From Magnetococcales bacterium (GTDB taxonomy: Bacteria > Pseudomonadota > Magnetococcia > Magnetococcales > Magnetaquicoccaceae): DNA of 64,000 bases. Position numbers and translations under genes: made by a program. Shown piece by piece: positions 9,162 to 19,597 of the stretch. The DNA lies in NCBI GenBank assembly GCA_015234115.1, contig JADFWP010000001.1, positions 62,001 to 126,000 on the forward strand, given 5' to 3'. The notes beneath the pieces were generated by a model. It searched no databases and was not told the DNA's origin. It worked only from the letters and a program-made list of their open reading frames with translations. The first letter of the stretch is position 1. Every line of letters begins with the position of its first letter.

Positions 9162-10007
9162 ATGGAACCTTCCCTCCCGCTGCTCCAGCACACTCTGGCC
9201 CGTCTGGATCCCAAACGGGTGCGCCGCGCTTTGGGACGCGCCGCGCCGGTCATGCCGGAAGATCTGCTCGCCGCCATCCACGTCTCCCTGCTCGAACGCT
9301 GCGCCGAAATTCGCTTCACCCCGGAGCAACTGCTGGAAGTGGGGCGCGTGCCCGGTCCTTGCGCCCAGGCACTCCAAAGCCGACATCCCAAGGCGCGCGT
9401 CCTCTCGCTCGGCATCGCGCCGCCCGGTGCCTCGTGGACGCCCCGGCTGCGCCTGCCCTGGAAACACCATCCCCTGGCCGTGACCGGCGATCCGCTCCGC
9501 TTTCCCTTGCCTGCGAACCATTTCGATCTGGCGCTCTCCAACATGATGCTCCACTGGTCCAGCGATCCGCTAGCCACGCTGCGGGAGCTGCGCCGGGTGC
9601 TCAAACCCGAAGCTCCGCTGCTGCTGGCCACCCTGGGAGAAAGCTCGCTCAAGGAGTTGAAACAAACCCTCGCCACCCTCGATCAGACCCGTCATGGTCG
9701 CGTCTGGCACCGCGTTCCCGCCTTCCCGGCCCTGCCCGATCTGGGCGATCTGCTGGTCGCGGCCGGATTCTCCCGCCCGGTGGTGGATCGGGATCTCTGG
9801 CAACCCCGCCTGCCGGACGGCCATACCCTGTTGCACGAAATGCGACGCATCGGCGCCACCAACCCCCATCGCCAACGCCCCCCCTGCCTGATGGGCAAAG
9901 GGTATCTGGCAGAGGTGAACACCCTCTATTCCGTCAACCATGGCACCGAAGATGGCTCCATTCCCGTCACCCTGGAAATTCTCTTTGGCCACGCCTGGAA
10001 AAAGTGA
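9162..10007 (+). CDS. SAM-dependent methyltransferase, BioC/NDUFAF5-like
   Basis: The 281-residue class I methyltransferase contains the post-II motif region FDLALSNMMLHW (about residues 124-135). The LRELRRVLKPEAPLLLATLGESS stretch (motif III) follows. This is the pattern of BioC-type and NDUFAF5-like methyltransferases. The N-terminal glycine-rich SAM loop is degenerate: where an E/DxGxG is expected there is LEVGRVPGPC and VLSLGIAPPG. No bio genes are adjacent; the next gene starts 9 bp downstream, so it may be cotranscribed with the REC-GGDEF gene. The substrate is unknown. Confidence 0.78.
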   Translation: MEPSLPLLQHTLARLDPKRVRRALGRAAPVMPEDLLAAIHVSLLERCAEIRFTPEQLLEVGRVPGPCAQALQSRHPKARVLSLGIAPPGASWTPRLRLPWKHHPLAVTGDPLRFPLPANHFDLALSNMMLHWSSDPLATLRELRRVLKPEAPLLLATLGESSLKELKQTLATLDQTRHGRVWHRVPAFPALPDLGDLLVAAGFSRPVVDRDLWQPRLPDGHTLLHEMRRIGATNPHRQRPPCLMGKGYLAEVNTLYSVNHGTEDGSIPVTLEILFGHAWKK

Positions 10008-10016
10008 GTCGCGCCC

Positions 10017-11327
10017 ATGACCGATCCGCATCCCATGCCAGACCCCGATCACCTGAAAGAGTTGACCGTCCTGTTCGTGGAGGATGATCCGGACATCCAT
10101 CAACTGCTGGATCGGGTCATCCTGCGGCACGCACGCACCCTGATCACCGCCCACGATGGCCAGGAAGGCTTTCGACAATTCCGCAGTCAACGTCCCGACA
10201 TCATCGTGACCGACATTCTCATGCCCACCCTCGACGGTCTGGCCATGACCAAAATGATCCGGGAAGCCGATTCCGAAATCCCGATCATCGTCACCACCGC
10301 CCACAACGATGAAGAGTATTTCCTGCGCTCCATCGATCTGGGAATCGACCGCTATGTGCTCAAACCCACCAATCCCCAAACCCTGCTCAAGGCCATGAAC
10401 CACTGCGCCCGCGCCCTCTGGCGCCGCCGGGAGCAGGAGTCGGCCAACCGGTATGTGCGTTTCATTCTCGACATTCAACCCAATCTGTTGCTGGTCACCA
10501 ATCACCAGCAACTGGAATACATCAACCGCGCCTTCCTGAAGCTGCTCGGTTATCCCTCCCTGGACCATTTTCTGGCCAGTGGCGAATCCCTCGGAGAACG
10601 TTTCCTGACCCGTCAGGGTGATCCTTTTCCCCAAAGCGGTCATGCCGGCGATTGGATCGAAACCCTGCTGACCCAATGCCATGAACAGGGAATCGTCCAT
10701 CTGCGCTGCATCGATCCCCAACAGGTCAAGGCGATTCCTTTTGCCGTCACCTTCAACGCATTGCCGGAATTGAACCGCTATATCTTCTCCTTTTCGGATG
10801 TCACCCATCTGGAACAGGAAAAACAACGGCTCGAAATCCAGGCCTATACCGACGCCCTGACCGGCACCTGCAACCGGGCACGACTGCAAGGCGTGCTGAA
10901 CACCGAGTTGCGGCGCGCCCATCGCCACGACCTGCCGCTATCCGTGGTGTTGTGCGATATCGATCATTTCAAGAAAGTCAATGACCGGTTTGGCCATCAG
11001 GTCGGGGATGATGTCTTGCGCACGTTTTCCGCGCTGGTGGCGGCCAACATTCGCGCCGAAGACATTCTGGCCCGCTGGGGCGGGGAGGAGTTCATGATCG
11101 TCTCGCCGCAAACCGATCTGGAAAGAATGCGACAAATGGCGGAAAAATTGAAACATCTGGTTGAGCATACCGAATTCCCAACCGTTGGTCGCATCACCGC
11201 CAGCTTTGGCGTGGCGCAAAGGAAGTCCCACGACACCATCCGGGAGTTGACCGAACGGGCCGATCAGGCGCTCTATGCCGCCAAAAACGCAGGACGCAAC
11301 CGGGTCGAGATCGCCCAAGAAGATTGA
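10017..11327 (+). CDS. Response regulator with GGDEF (diguanylate cyclase) output
   Basis: The 436-residue protein has a receiver domain (about 15-135: acidic pair EDD, phospho-Asp in VTDILMP, Lys in VLKPT). A PAS-like middle segment (about 150-265) is followed by a GGDEF domain (about 275-432). The catalytic loop reads GGEEF, an active variant in known cyclases, and CNRAR/DIDHFKKVND match the substrate and metal sites. The protein is predicted to make c-di-GMP when phosphorylated. The cognate kinase is not adjacent. Confidence 0.92.
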   Translation: MTDPHPMPDPDHLKELTVLFVEDDPDIHQLLDRVILRHARTLITAHDGQEGFRQFRSQRPDIIVTDILMPTLDGLAMTKMIREADSEIPIIVTTAHNDEEYFLRSIDLGIDRYVLKPTNPQTLLKAMNHCARALWRRREQESANRYVRFILDIQPNLLLVTNHQQLEYINRAFLKLLGYPSLDHFLASGESLGERFLTRQGDPFPQSGHAGDWIETLLTQCHEQGIVHLRCIDPQQVKAIPFAVTFNALPELNRYIFSFSDVTHLEQEKQRLEIQAYTDALTGTCNRARLQGVLNTELRRAHRHDLPLSVVLCDIDHFKKVNDRFGHQVGDDVLRTFSALVAANIRAEDILARWGGEEFMIVSPQTDLERMRQMAEKLKHLVEHTEFPTVGRITASFGVAQRKSHDTIRELTERADQALYAAKNAGRNRVEIAQED

Positions 11328-11390
11328 TCAAGAGGATTGAACCGCAACCCACTTCATTGCCCGCAGGGCATTCACGTTTGCAGAATATGG

Positions 11391-11861
11391 ATGGATGAAC
11401 CGATCATGGAAACAGTTGCTGATGAGATTCCCTTCCCCCAACGTCTGGAGGGCCGTTTCGATGGCATGATCCGCCTGGCAGATGTCGCGACCTTGCGGAA
11501 CGAGGTGGAGCGGTTGGATGGATGGTATGTGGTGGAACCGCGTCAGCCCCTCCCGGAAGCGCCGGTGGAGGGTTCCATCGTCAGCGCCCAGTTGCAGGAC
11601 ATGGTGGAAGAAATTTTACGCGAAGAGCGTGGGGTCTGGACCACGATGGTCTATGTGCAGAGTGTCGAAAATCCGGAAATCATCAAGGTTTTTCATCCCA
11701 GGCGGGCCGGGTGCGGCTGTGGCGGCGGGGGAGGCATTCTGCCGTGGCGGGTTTTCAGTCGTTTCAGACCGGAATCGGTTCCGGCCTGGGATGAGGGATC
11801 TTGCGCGACGAACCCCGGTTCCACGGCTGCCGGAAAATCGTGGTTGAGGAAATTTCTTTGA
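11391..11861 (+). CDS. Hypothetical protein with Gly-Cys-rich motif
   Basis: This 156-residue protein starts MDEPIMETVADE. An in-frame TTG at 11337 and an ATG at 11406 are alternative starts; none has a clear ribosome-binding site. The middle region (EGSIVSAQLQDMVEEILREERGVWTTMVYVQS) looks like a compact alpha/beta fold. It is followed by RAGCGCGGGGG, a Cys-Gly stretch that could bind metal or serve as a flexible linker. I recognise no family. It is convergent with the MFS gene and may be cotranscribed with the REC-GGDEF gene. Confidence 0.6.
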   Translation: MDEPIMETVADEIPFPQRLEGRFDGMIRLADVATLRNEVERLDGWYVVEPRQPLPEAPVEGSIVSAQLQDMVEEILREERGVWTTMVYVQSVENPEIIKVFHPRRAGCGCGGGGGILPWRVFSRFRPESVPAWDEGSCATNPGSTAAGKSWLRKFL

Positions 11862-11876
11862 ACCTCACTCCTCTTA

Positions 11877-13169
11877 TCATGGCGACACATACCGGCAACA
11901 GGTCTCCCGGATGAACAGTGTCGCCACCAACCCCATCACCGCAAAAATCAACAACAAAGCGATACCGGACTGATACTCCGCCAATCCTGGCGTGGTCTGG
12001 TGGGCCGCCTGCAACGCGGAATCGACCGCCCATCCCACCGCAGGTTGCAAGATGGCCGTGCCGAGGAACGCGCCGATGTTGACCACGCTGGTGGCCATGC
12101 CGGAAAGCGCATGGGCATTGACCTCCTTGGCACATGACCAACTCAGGGTAAAACTGGAGGCGCACAACCCCATCACAAAGAACACGCCATACCCGATCGA
12201 ACCGGTCAGCGTCACGCCACACAGCATCGACAACCAGCACAGACTGTAGGCCACCCCGCCCGCGATCATCACCGGCTTGCGTCGACCCAGCCGATCGGAA
12301 ATCGTCCCCACAAAAAACGCACCAATGGAAAATCCCAACAGCAAGAAGGTGGTTCGATCCGTTGCCGCCACCCGATCCATGCCATAGGCATCCCGCAAGA
12401 AAGGCACGGCCCACAATCCGCCAAACGCGAACAAAGAACCCGCCACGCCCATGTTCACCCACAGACCCGGCCAGGTGGCCCGATTGTTCAGGACGATTTT
12501 CAACCCCTCATACCAATGTCCCGGATGGGACGGGTGAGCCGCCTTGCCGTCAAGTTCCCGCAAACTGGGCAGTCCGACCTTGCCTGGATGGTCCCTTACC
12601 AACCCCCAGGCCAACACCGCCAGCAATACGGAAAACGCTCCCACCCCAACAAACACGATGCGCCATGACATGAATGCCAACACCCACGTCAATGGTGCCG
12701 CCGCCAGCAACGCCCCGCTATTGCCCAACAAAATGGTGGCACCGGTAATCGTCGCGAAATGTCGGTCATGAAACCAGACCGCGTTGAGCTTGAGCAAGGC
12801 AATGAAGGTGACCGATACCCCCAATCCGATCAACAACCGCCCGACCACCGCCGCCGAAAGCGTGTCGGCCATGCCGAACATCCAGGAACCGACACCCGCG
12901 ATCAATCCGCCCATCACCACCACAGTGCGCGGGCCGACGGTATCCACCAGAATGCCGGTGGGGATTTGCATCACCATGTAGACATAAAAATAGGTGGCAG
13001 CCAGTCCACCCAGTTCGACCCCGGTGGCCTGAAACGTGCGTTGCAGCTCACCCGCAATCGTCGCCGGCGCATAGCGATGAAAAAACGACAACATGTAGGC
13101 CAAACCGACGATCACAAATGCGGTCCAACGCAATCGGACCAACCGATGATGCTGACTGGAATGCAACAC
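11877..13169 (-). CDS. Major facilitator superfamily transporter
   Basis: The 430-residue protein has about 12 hydrophobic segments and the MFS loop 2-3 motif (GILVDTVGPR, the GxLxDxxGxR pattern) plus a matching loop 8-9 motif (GTISDRLGRRK). This is a typical full-length symporter or antiporter. It carries no adjacent substrate-specific enzyme genes, so the substrate is unknown. It is transcribed alone on the minus strand. Confidence 0.9.
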   Translation of the reverse strand: MLHSSQHHRLVRLRWTAFVIVGLAYMLSFFHRYAPATIAGELQRTFQATGVELGGLAATYFYVYMVMQIPTGILVDTVGPRTVVVMGGLIAGVGSWMFGMADTLSAAVVGRLLIGLGVSVTFIALLKLNAVWFHDRHFATITGATILLGNSGALLAAAPLTWVLAFMSWRIVFVGVGAFSVLLAVLAWGLVRDHPGKVGLPSLRELDGKAAHPSHPGHWYEGLKIVLNNRATWPGLWVNMGVAGSLFAFGGLWAVPFLRDAYGMDRVAATDRTTFLLLGFSIGAFFVGTISDRLGRRKPVMIAGGVAYSLCWLSMLCGVTLTGSIGYGVFFVMGLCASSFTLSWSCAKEVNAHALSGMATSVVNIGAFLGTAILQPAVGWAVDSALQAAHQTTPGLAEYQSGIALLLIFAVMGLVATLFIRETCCRYVSP

Positions 13170-13319
13170 AACAAGCCATCCTGTATCAATTTGCTTCGGG
13201 GGTCATATCGGGTGCTTTTGCCATCCGTCCGCCTGCTGTTCCGATCGGTTGGTGACGAAACACACCATTTTCAAAGAAACCGGGGCAAGGCCATGGAAAA
13301 AGGACGGACAGCACCACAA

Positions 13320-13346
13320 AAAAATACCAGGGGGAGATCCCCCTGG
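13320..13346 (-). terminator. Intrinsic terminator of the 83-aa protein gene
   Basis: On the minus strand an 8-bp perfect GC-rich stem (ccaggggg/ccccctgg with a 4-nt loop, 13327-13346) is followed by TATTTTTT. It lies 34 bp after the stop of the small gene at 13380-13631. Confidence 0.85.
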
Positions 13347-13379
13347 CATCGTCATGCTTCCTGTAGAATCGGTCTGGTC

Positions 13380-13631
13380 TCAACCGAAGACCAATCCCCG
13401 TTGTTGTTGGGCCACCAGGGCTTTGTGTTCCATTTCGCCGATCAGCAGTTCGGTCAACTCCTGGGCCACGCCGAGGTCGGTGATCCCCTCGAAGAGACAG
13501 TCGCCGATCCGGGCATGATCGCTGCGGCACACACTGAAGCCATTGTCCCCCAACTCGATATGCACATGGTTACGCACGCCGTTGCACAGGCCGTAACTCT
13601 CCATTTCGTAGGAATCCAAAGCAGTGTTCAT
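13380..13631 (-). CDS. Small conserved-looking hypothetical protein
   Basis: The 83-residue protein (MNTALDSYEMESYG...) has a strong AAAGGAG ribosome-binding site and its own intrinsic terminator, which supports it as a real gene. It is acidic, with three cysteines (LCNG, SVCRSD, GDCLF) and a helical C-terminus. No signal peptide or membrane helix is visible. I do not recognise the family; its function is unknown. It stands as a single-gene unit between the MFS and dapB genes. Confidence 0.65.
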   Translation of the reverse strand: MNTALDSYEMESYGLCNGVRNHVHIELGDNGFSVCRSDHARIGDCLFEGITDLGVAQELTELLIGEMEHKALVAQQQRGLVFG

Positions 13632-13768
13632 TGTTGTTCTCCTTTCTTAGTAAGCACGTTCAGAACCTAAATGGACATTCACCAACATTCCATTGTCTGA
13701 AGAAACTTTCCCGTTCTCCATGATTGCCTGTTATGCTTCTTTGACTCTCGTCCGTGAGAGTTGGTTCC

Positions 13769-13797
13769 AAAAAAAAACGCGGCCTTTGTGGGCCGCG
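13769..13797 (-). terminator. Terminator of the grpE-dnaK-dnaJ-dapB cluster
   Basis: On the minus strand the stem cgcggcc/ggccgcg (7 bp, 6-nt loop) is followed by a run of nine T. It lies 33 bp after the dapB stop. Confidence 0.92.
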
Positions 13798-13829
13798 CAG
13801 GAAACCTAAAACAAATCAACGCGCTTGCC

Positions 13830-15813
<1,984 letters not shown>

Positions 15814-15814
<1 letters not shown>

Positions 15815-17751
15815 TATTTTTTATCTTTATCGGTGTGAACTTCTTCGTAGTCCGCTTCGACCACATCCTCCGGATGGCCGGATTGGGCACCCTTTTTCCC
15901 GCCTGCGGCGTGAGGATCAAATCCGGCACCACCAGGCGCGGCCTGCTCGTTTTCCTTGTAAACCGCCTCACCCAGCTTGAGCGCAGCCTCCATCAGGGCC
16001 TGGGTACGGCTTTCGATCGCCTCCGCGTCATCCCCGTCGATGACCGACTTCAAGGCGGCGACCGCATCCTCAATGGATTTCTTGACCGACGCATCCACCT
16101 TGTCGCCATGTTCTTTCAAGGATTTCTCGGTGCTGTAGACCAGGGAGTCGGCATGGTTGCGGGCATCGATGAGTTTGCGTTTCTTGGCATCCTCGCTGGC
16201 GTGGGCCTCGGCCTCGCGCACCATCTTGTCGATATCCTCCTTGCTCAAGCCACCCGAGGCCTGGATCTTGATGGACTGCTCGCGACCCGTGCCCTTGTCC
16301 TTGGCCGAAACATGGACCATGCCATTGGCATCGATATCGAAGGTGACTTCGATCTGCGGGATGCCGCGTGGCGCCGGCGGAATGCCCACCAGATCGAATT
16401 GTCCCAACAGCTTGTTGTCCATGAACATTTCGCGTTCGCCCTGGGCCACGCGGATGGTCACCGCCGACTGACTGTCGGAAGCGGTGGAGAAGACCTGCGA
16501 CTTGCGGGTCGGCACCGTGGTATTCTTGTCGATCAGCTTGGTGAAGACACCACCCAGGGTTTCGATGCCCAACGACAACGGCGTCACATCGAGCAGCAGC
16601 ACATCCTTGACATCGCCCTTGAGCACGCCACCCTGAATCGCCGCGCCGATGGCCACCACTTCGTCCGGGTTGACCCCCTTGTGGGGTTCCTTGCCAAAGA
16701 ACTCGGCCACCAGACTTTGCACCTTGGGCATGCGGGTCATGCCGCCCACCAGAATCACCTCGTGGACATCACGGGTCGAAATTCCCGCATCCTTCAAGGC
16801 GATGCGGCACGGCTCCAGAGTCCGTTTCAGCAGATCATCCACCAGCGCTTCCAGTTTTGCCCGGGTCATGCTCACGTTCAGATGCTTCGGACCCGAGGCG
16901 TCGGCCGTGATGAAGGGCAGATTGATATCGGTCTGGGTGCTGTTGGAAAGCTCGATCTTGGCTTTTTCTGCGGCCTCTTTCAGGCGTTGCAGGGCCATGT
17001 TGTCCTGGCGCAGATTGATGCCGCTCTCTTTCTGGAAGACCTCGGCCAGATACTGGATGATGGCGTGATCGAAATCCTCGCCACCCAGGAAGGTGTCGCC
17101 ATTGGTGGACTTCACCTCGAAGACGCCATCGCCGATGTCCAGAATCGAGATATCGAACGTACCGCCACCCAGATCATAGACCGCGATGGTCTGGCTGCCC
17201 TTTTTGTCCAGGCCATAGGCCAGGGCCGCCGCGGTCGGCTCGTTGATGATGCGCATGACGTTGAGTCCGGCGATTCGTCCCGCATCCTTGGTGGCCTGAC
17301 GCTGGGCGTCGTTGAAGTAGGCCGGAACCGTGATCACCGCATCCGTCACCTGCTCGCCAAGATAGTCCTCTGCGGTCTGTCGCATCTTTTGCAGGATCAT
17401 GGCGGAAATTTCGGAGGGACTTATTTTCTTGTCCCCGCCTTGCACCCACGCATCCCCGTTGTCCGCCTTGATGATTTCGTAAGGAACCAGTTTCCGGTCC
17501 CGTTGCGTGGTGGGATCGTCGTACCGACGCCCGATCAGCCGCTTGATGGCGAACAGGGTATTCTTGGGGTTGGTGACCGCCTGACGTTTGGCGGACTGGC
17601 CAACGAGACGTTCGTTGCTCGAAGTGAAAGCGACCATGGATGGCGTAGTGCGACTGCCCTCGCTGTTTTCGATCACTTTGGGGTCACCCCCTTCCATGAT
17701 TGCCACACATGAATTGGTGGTGCCCAGATCAATACCGATGACTTTGCCCAT
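15814..17751 (-). CDS. dnaK: Chaperone protein DnaK (Hsp70)
   Basis: The 645-residue Hsp70 starts [14 protein letters not shown] with the phosphate-1 loop and has the DLGGGTFD signature near 194-201. A substrate-binding domain and helical lid follow, ending in an acidic tail ([14 protein letters not shown]). It refolds proteins in an ATP cycle with DnaJ and GrpE. A sigma-32-like promoter lies in the gap to grpE, which gives dnaKJ-dapB their own heat-shock control. Confidence 0.98.
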
Positions 17752-17826
17752 ATTCAGATACCCTCACCCACATGCCGTTTGGCGCTCGTTGTTTGGAACC
17801 CGCTTGGATTGCGGGATGCGCGCTTG

Positions 17827-17855
17827 ATATGGGAATCCTTGCCCAACTTGTCAAG
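17827..17855 (-). promoter_or_regulatory. Sigma-32-like heat-shock promoter of dnaK
   Basis: On the minus strand a CTTGACA -35 element (17849-17855) and a TCCCATAT -10 element (17827-17834) are separated by 14 bp. This matches the RpoH consensus CTTGAAA-N13/14-CCCCATNT closely. It sits 75-105 bp upstream of the dnaK start in the grpE-dnaK gap. No CIRCE inverted repeat was seen. Confidence 0.65.
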
Positions 17856-17865
17856 ACCATCCGGC

Positions 17866-18528
17866 TCAAGAATTCCCTTCTTTGCTTCCGCCCGTCGAAA
17901 TCCCCACCATCGATGGCCGCAACAGCCGCTGATTGAGCAGGTAGCCGGTTTGCAGCTCCCGCACCACCCGATCCGGCGCAATCGTCGGATCTTCCACCTG
18001 CATCACCGCTTGATGGAGATTGGGATCGAATGGGGCGTTCATGGCCTGGATGCGCTCCACGCCATGTTTTTTCAAGGTGTTTTCCAATCCGGTCGCCACC
18101 ATGCGCACCCCGTCGGTCACGGCCACGCTCACCGGATCGTCACTGACCGGAATCGCTCCCAGGGCGCGTTCCAGGTTGTCCGCCACCTGCAACAGATCCT
18201 TGGCAAAGGCTTCGATGGCAAACTGTCTGGCCTGCTGGATCTCCCGTTGGGTGCGCTGACGCAGATTCTTCATATCGGCCAGAGCGCGCAGATAATCGTT
18301 GCGGTACTCCTCGGCCTTGGCCTGCGCCTGAATCAGCAATTCCATGGGTGAGATGTAACCTTCCTGCTGCTCTCCCTCCTCTGTGCGGTTCTCCGGGGAG
18401 GCGTGCCCTTCGCCCTCCTCCTCCATTACATCGAACTCTTCTTCGTTGCGACGCGCTTCGTCTTCTGCTTCGTTGCTCATGGAGTGCTCTTGCCCTTCTG
18501 CTGGGGTATTACTGGTCATCGTTATCAC
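17866..18528 (-). CDS. grpE: Nucleotide exchange factor GrpE
   Basis: The 220-residue protein has a long acidic, low-complexity N-terminus (about 1-65) and the GrpE coiled coil. The family motif (ADMKNLRQRTQREI, then FAKDLLQVADNLERAL) and the C-terminal beta domain (HQAVMQVEDP, GYLLNQRLLRPSMV) follow. GrpE releases ADP from DnaK. The N-terminal start is uncertain; an ATG 16 codons later (MSNEAEDE) is also plausible. It heads the chaperone cluster. Confidence 0.95.
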   Translation of the reverse strand: MITMTSNTPAEGQEHSMSNEAEDEARRNEEEFDVMEEEGEGHASPENRTEEGEQQEGYISPMELLIQAQAKAEEYRNDYLRALADMKNLRQRTQREIQQARQFAIEAFAKDLLQVADNLERALGAIPVSDDPVSVAVTDGVRMVATGLENTLKKHGVERIQAMNAPFDPNLHQAVMQVEDPTIAPDRVVRELQTGYLLNQRLLRPSMVGISTGGSKEGNS

Positions 18529-18772
18529 TCGTTATCATAAGGTCATGCCCGGTCTGCTGAGGACCACATCGGAAGAGCTGCTTGCGGGGATTCTTGGCAG
18601 GTAACTTTTTTCCCCGCCAGCCAATCTCAACCGGGTCTTTACGCGAATCATCAGCACAGCCTCTAACAGAATTCGGCAGCCAAGGCAAGGTTGGGCTTGT
18701 CAGCAGCCTGGGAACGGACTAAGAATGAACCGGAATCCATTTTTCAGATCCGATGGCCAGAGGGGAGGCTTG

Positions 18773-19597
18773 ATGAACAGCTCGCAAGAATCGGCACCCG
18801 TCAACCAGACGTTGGCGGAACATCGGCCAGCGCCGCCTCATGTCATCCAGGAGTGTGACGCGCTGAAACGACGACTGGCCTTGCGTACCCGGGAACTGGA
18901 ACTGGCCCGACACGATTTGCAGCAGTTCGCCTATGCCGCTTCCCATGATTTGCAAGAACCTTTGCGTCTGGTCTCCGGCTATGTCCAGCTTTTGCAAAAC
19001 CGCTATCGTGGTACGCTCGACGATAAAGCCGACGGCTATATCGACTATATCACGGGCGGCGTCCACCAGATGCAGACCATGCTCCATGGCCTGATGGAAC
19101 TCTCCCGGGTGGAGACCCGCAACGCCCCTTTTGTCCTGACCCGGCTGGATGACGCCCTGGATCATGCCCTGAACCACTTGCAGACCGAATTGCGTCTGTC
19201 CGGGGCGCAGATCATCCGGAATGCGCTGCCGGAGGTGGTTGCGGATGTGGCGCAACTGGCACTGCTGTTTCGGCATCTGATCAGCAACGCCATTCGGTTC
19301 AAGAGCGCAGAGCCACCAGAAATCCGCTTGTGGGCCAATCGGGAAGAGATCGGGTGGGTCGTTTCGGTGAGCGACAACGGCATTGGCATTCCGGCCAAAT
19401 TTGCCGAACGGGTCTTTGTCGTCTTTCAAAAACTTCACCCGCGCACCGAGTATCCCGGTATCGGCATGGGCCTGCCTTTGTGCAAGCGCATCGTGGAGCG
19501 TCATGGCGGTCGCATCTGGGTGGAACCGCGCCAGGAACCGGGTGCTCTGGTGCGCTTTGCGCTTCCCGACGCTCCTGCCGAGGAGGAACCATCATGA
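18773..19597 (+). CDS. Cytoplasmic sensor-less histidine kinase
   Basis: The 274-residue protein has only a short N-terminal coiled coil followed by a HisKA-like dimerisation domain ([20 protein letters not shown], His at about residue 60). An HATPase domain follows (N box [33 protein letters not shown]). It lacks a recognisable sensor domain, so its input must come from partners. The HDLQEPLR motif is shared with the next gene, a clear paralogue. Start chosen at the ATG after GGGGAGG; an ATG at 18725 is also in frame. Its stop overlaps the next start (ATGA), so the two kinases are coupled. Both lie upstream of the kai genes. Confidence 0.88.
   Translation: MNSSQESAPVNQTLAEHRPAPPHVIQECDALKRRLALRTRELELARHDLQQFAYAASHDLQEPLRLVSGYVQLLQNRYRGTLDDKADGYIDYITGGVHQMQTMLHGLMELSRVETRNAPFVLTRLDDALDHALNHLQTELRLSGAQIIRNALPEVVADVAQLALLFRHLISNAIRFKSAEPPEIRLWANREEIGWVVSVSDNGIGIPAKFAERVFVVFQKLHPRTEYPGIGMGLPLCKRIVERHGGRIWVEPRQEPGALVRFALPDAPAEEEPS

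Noticed and set aside
15835-17712. Plus-strand frame of 625 codons opposite dnaK
   Set aside because: Known type of antisense shadow of highly conserved GC-rich dnaK; no family motifs.
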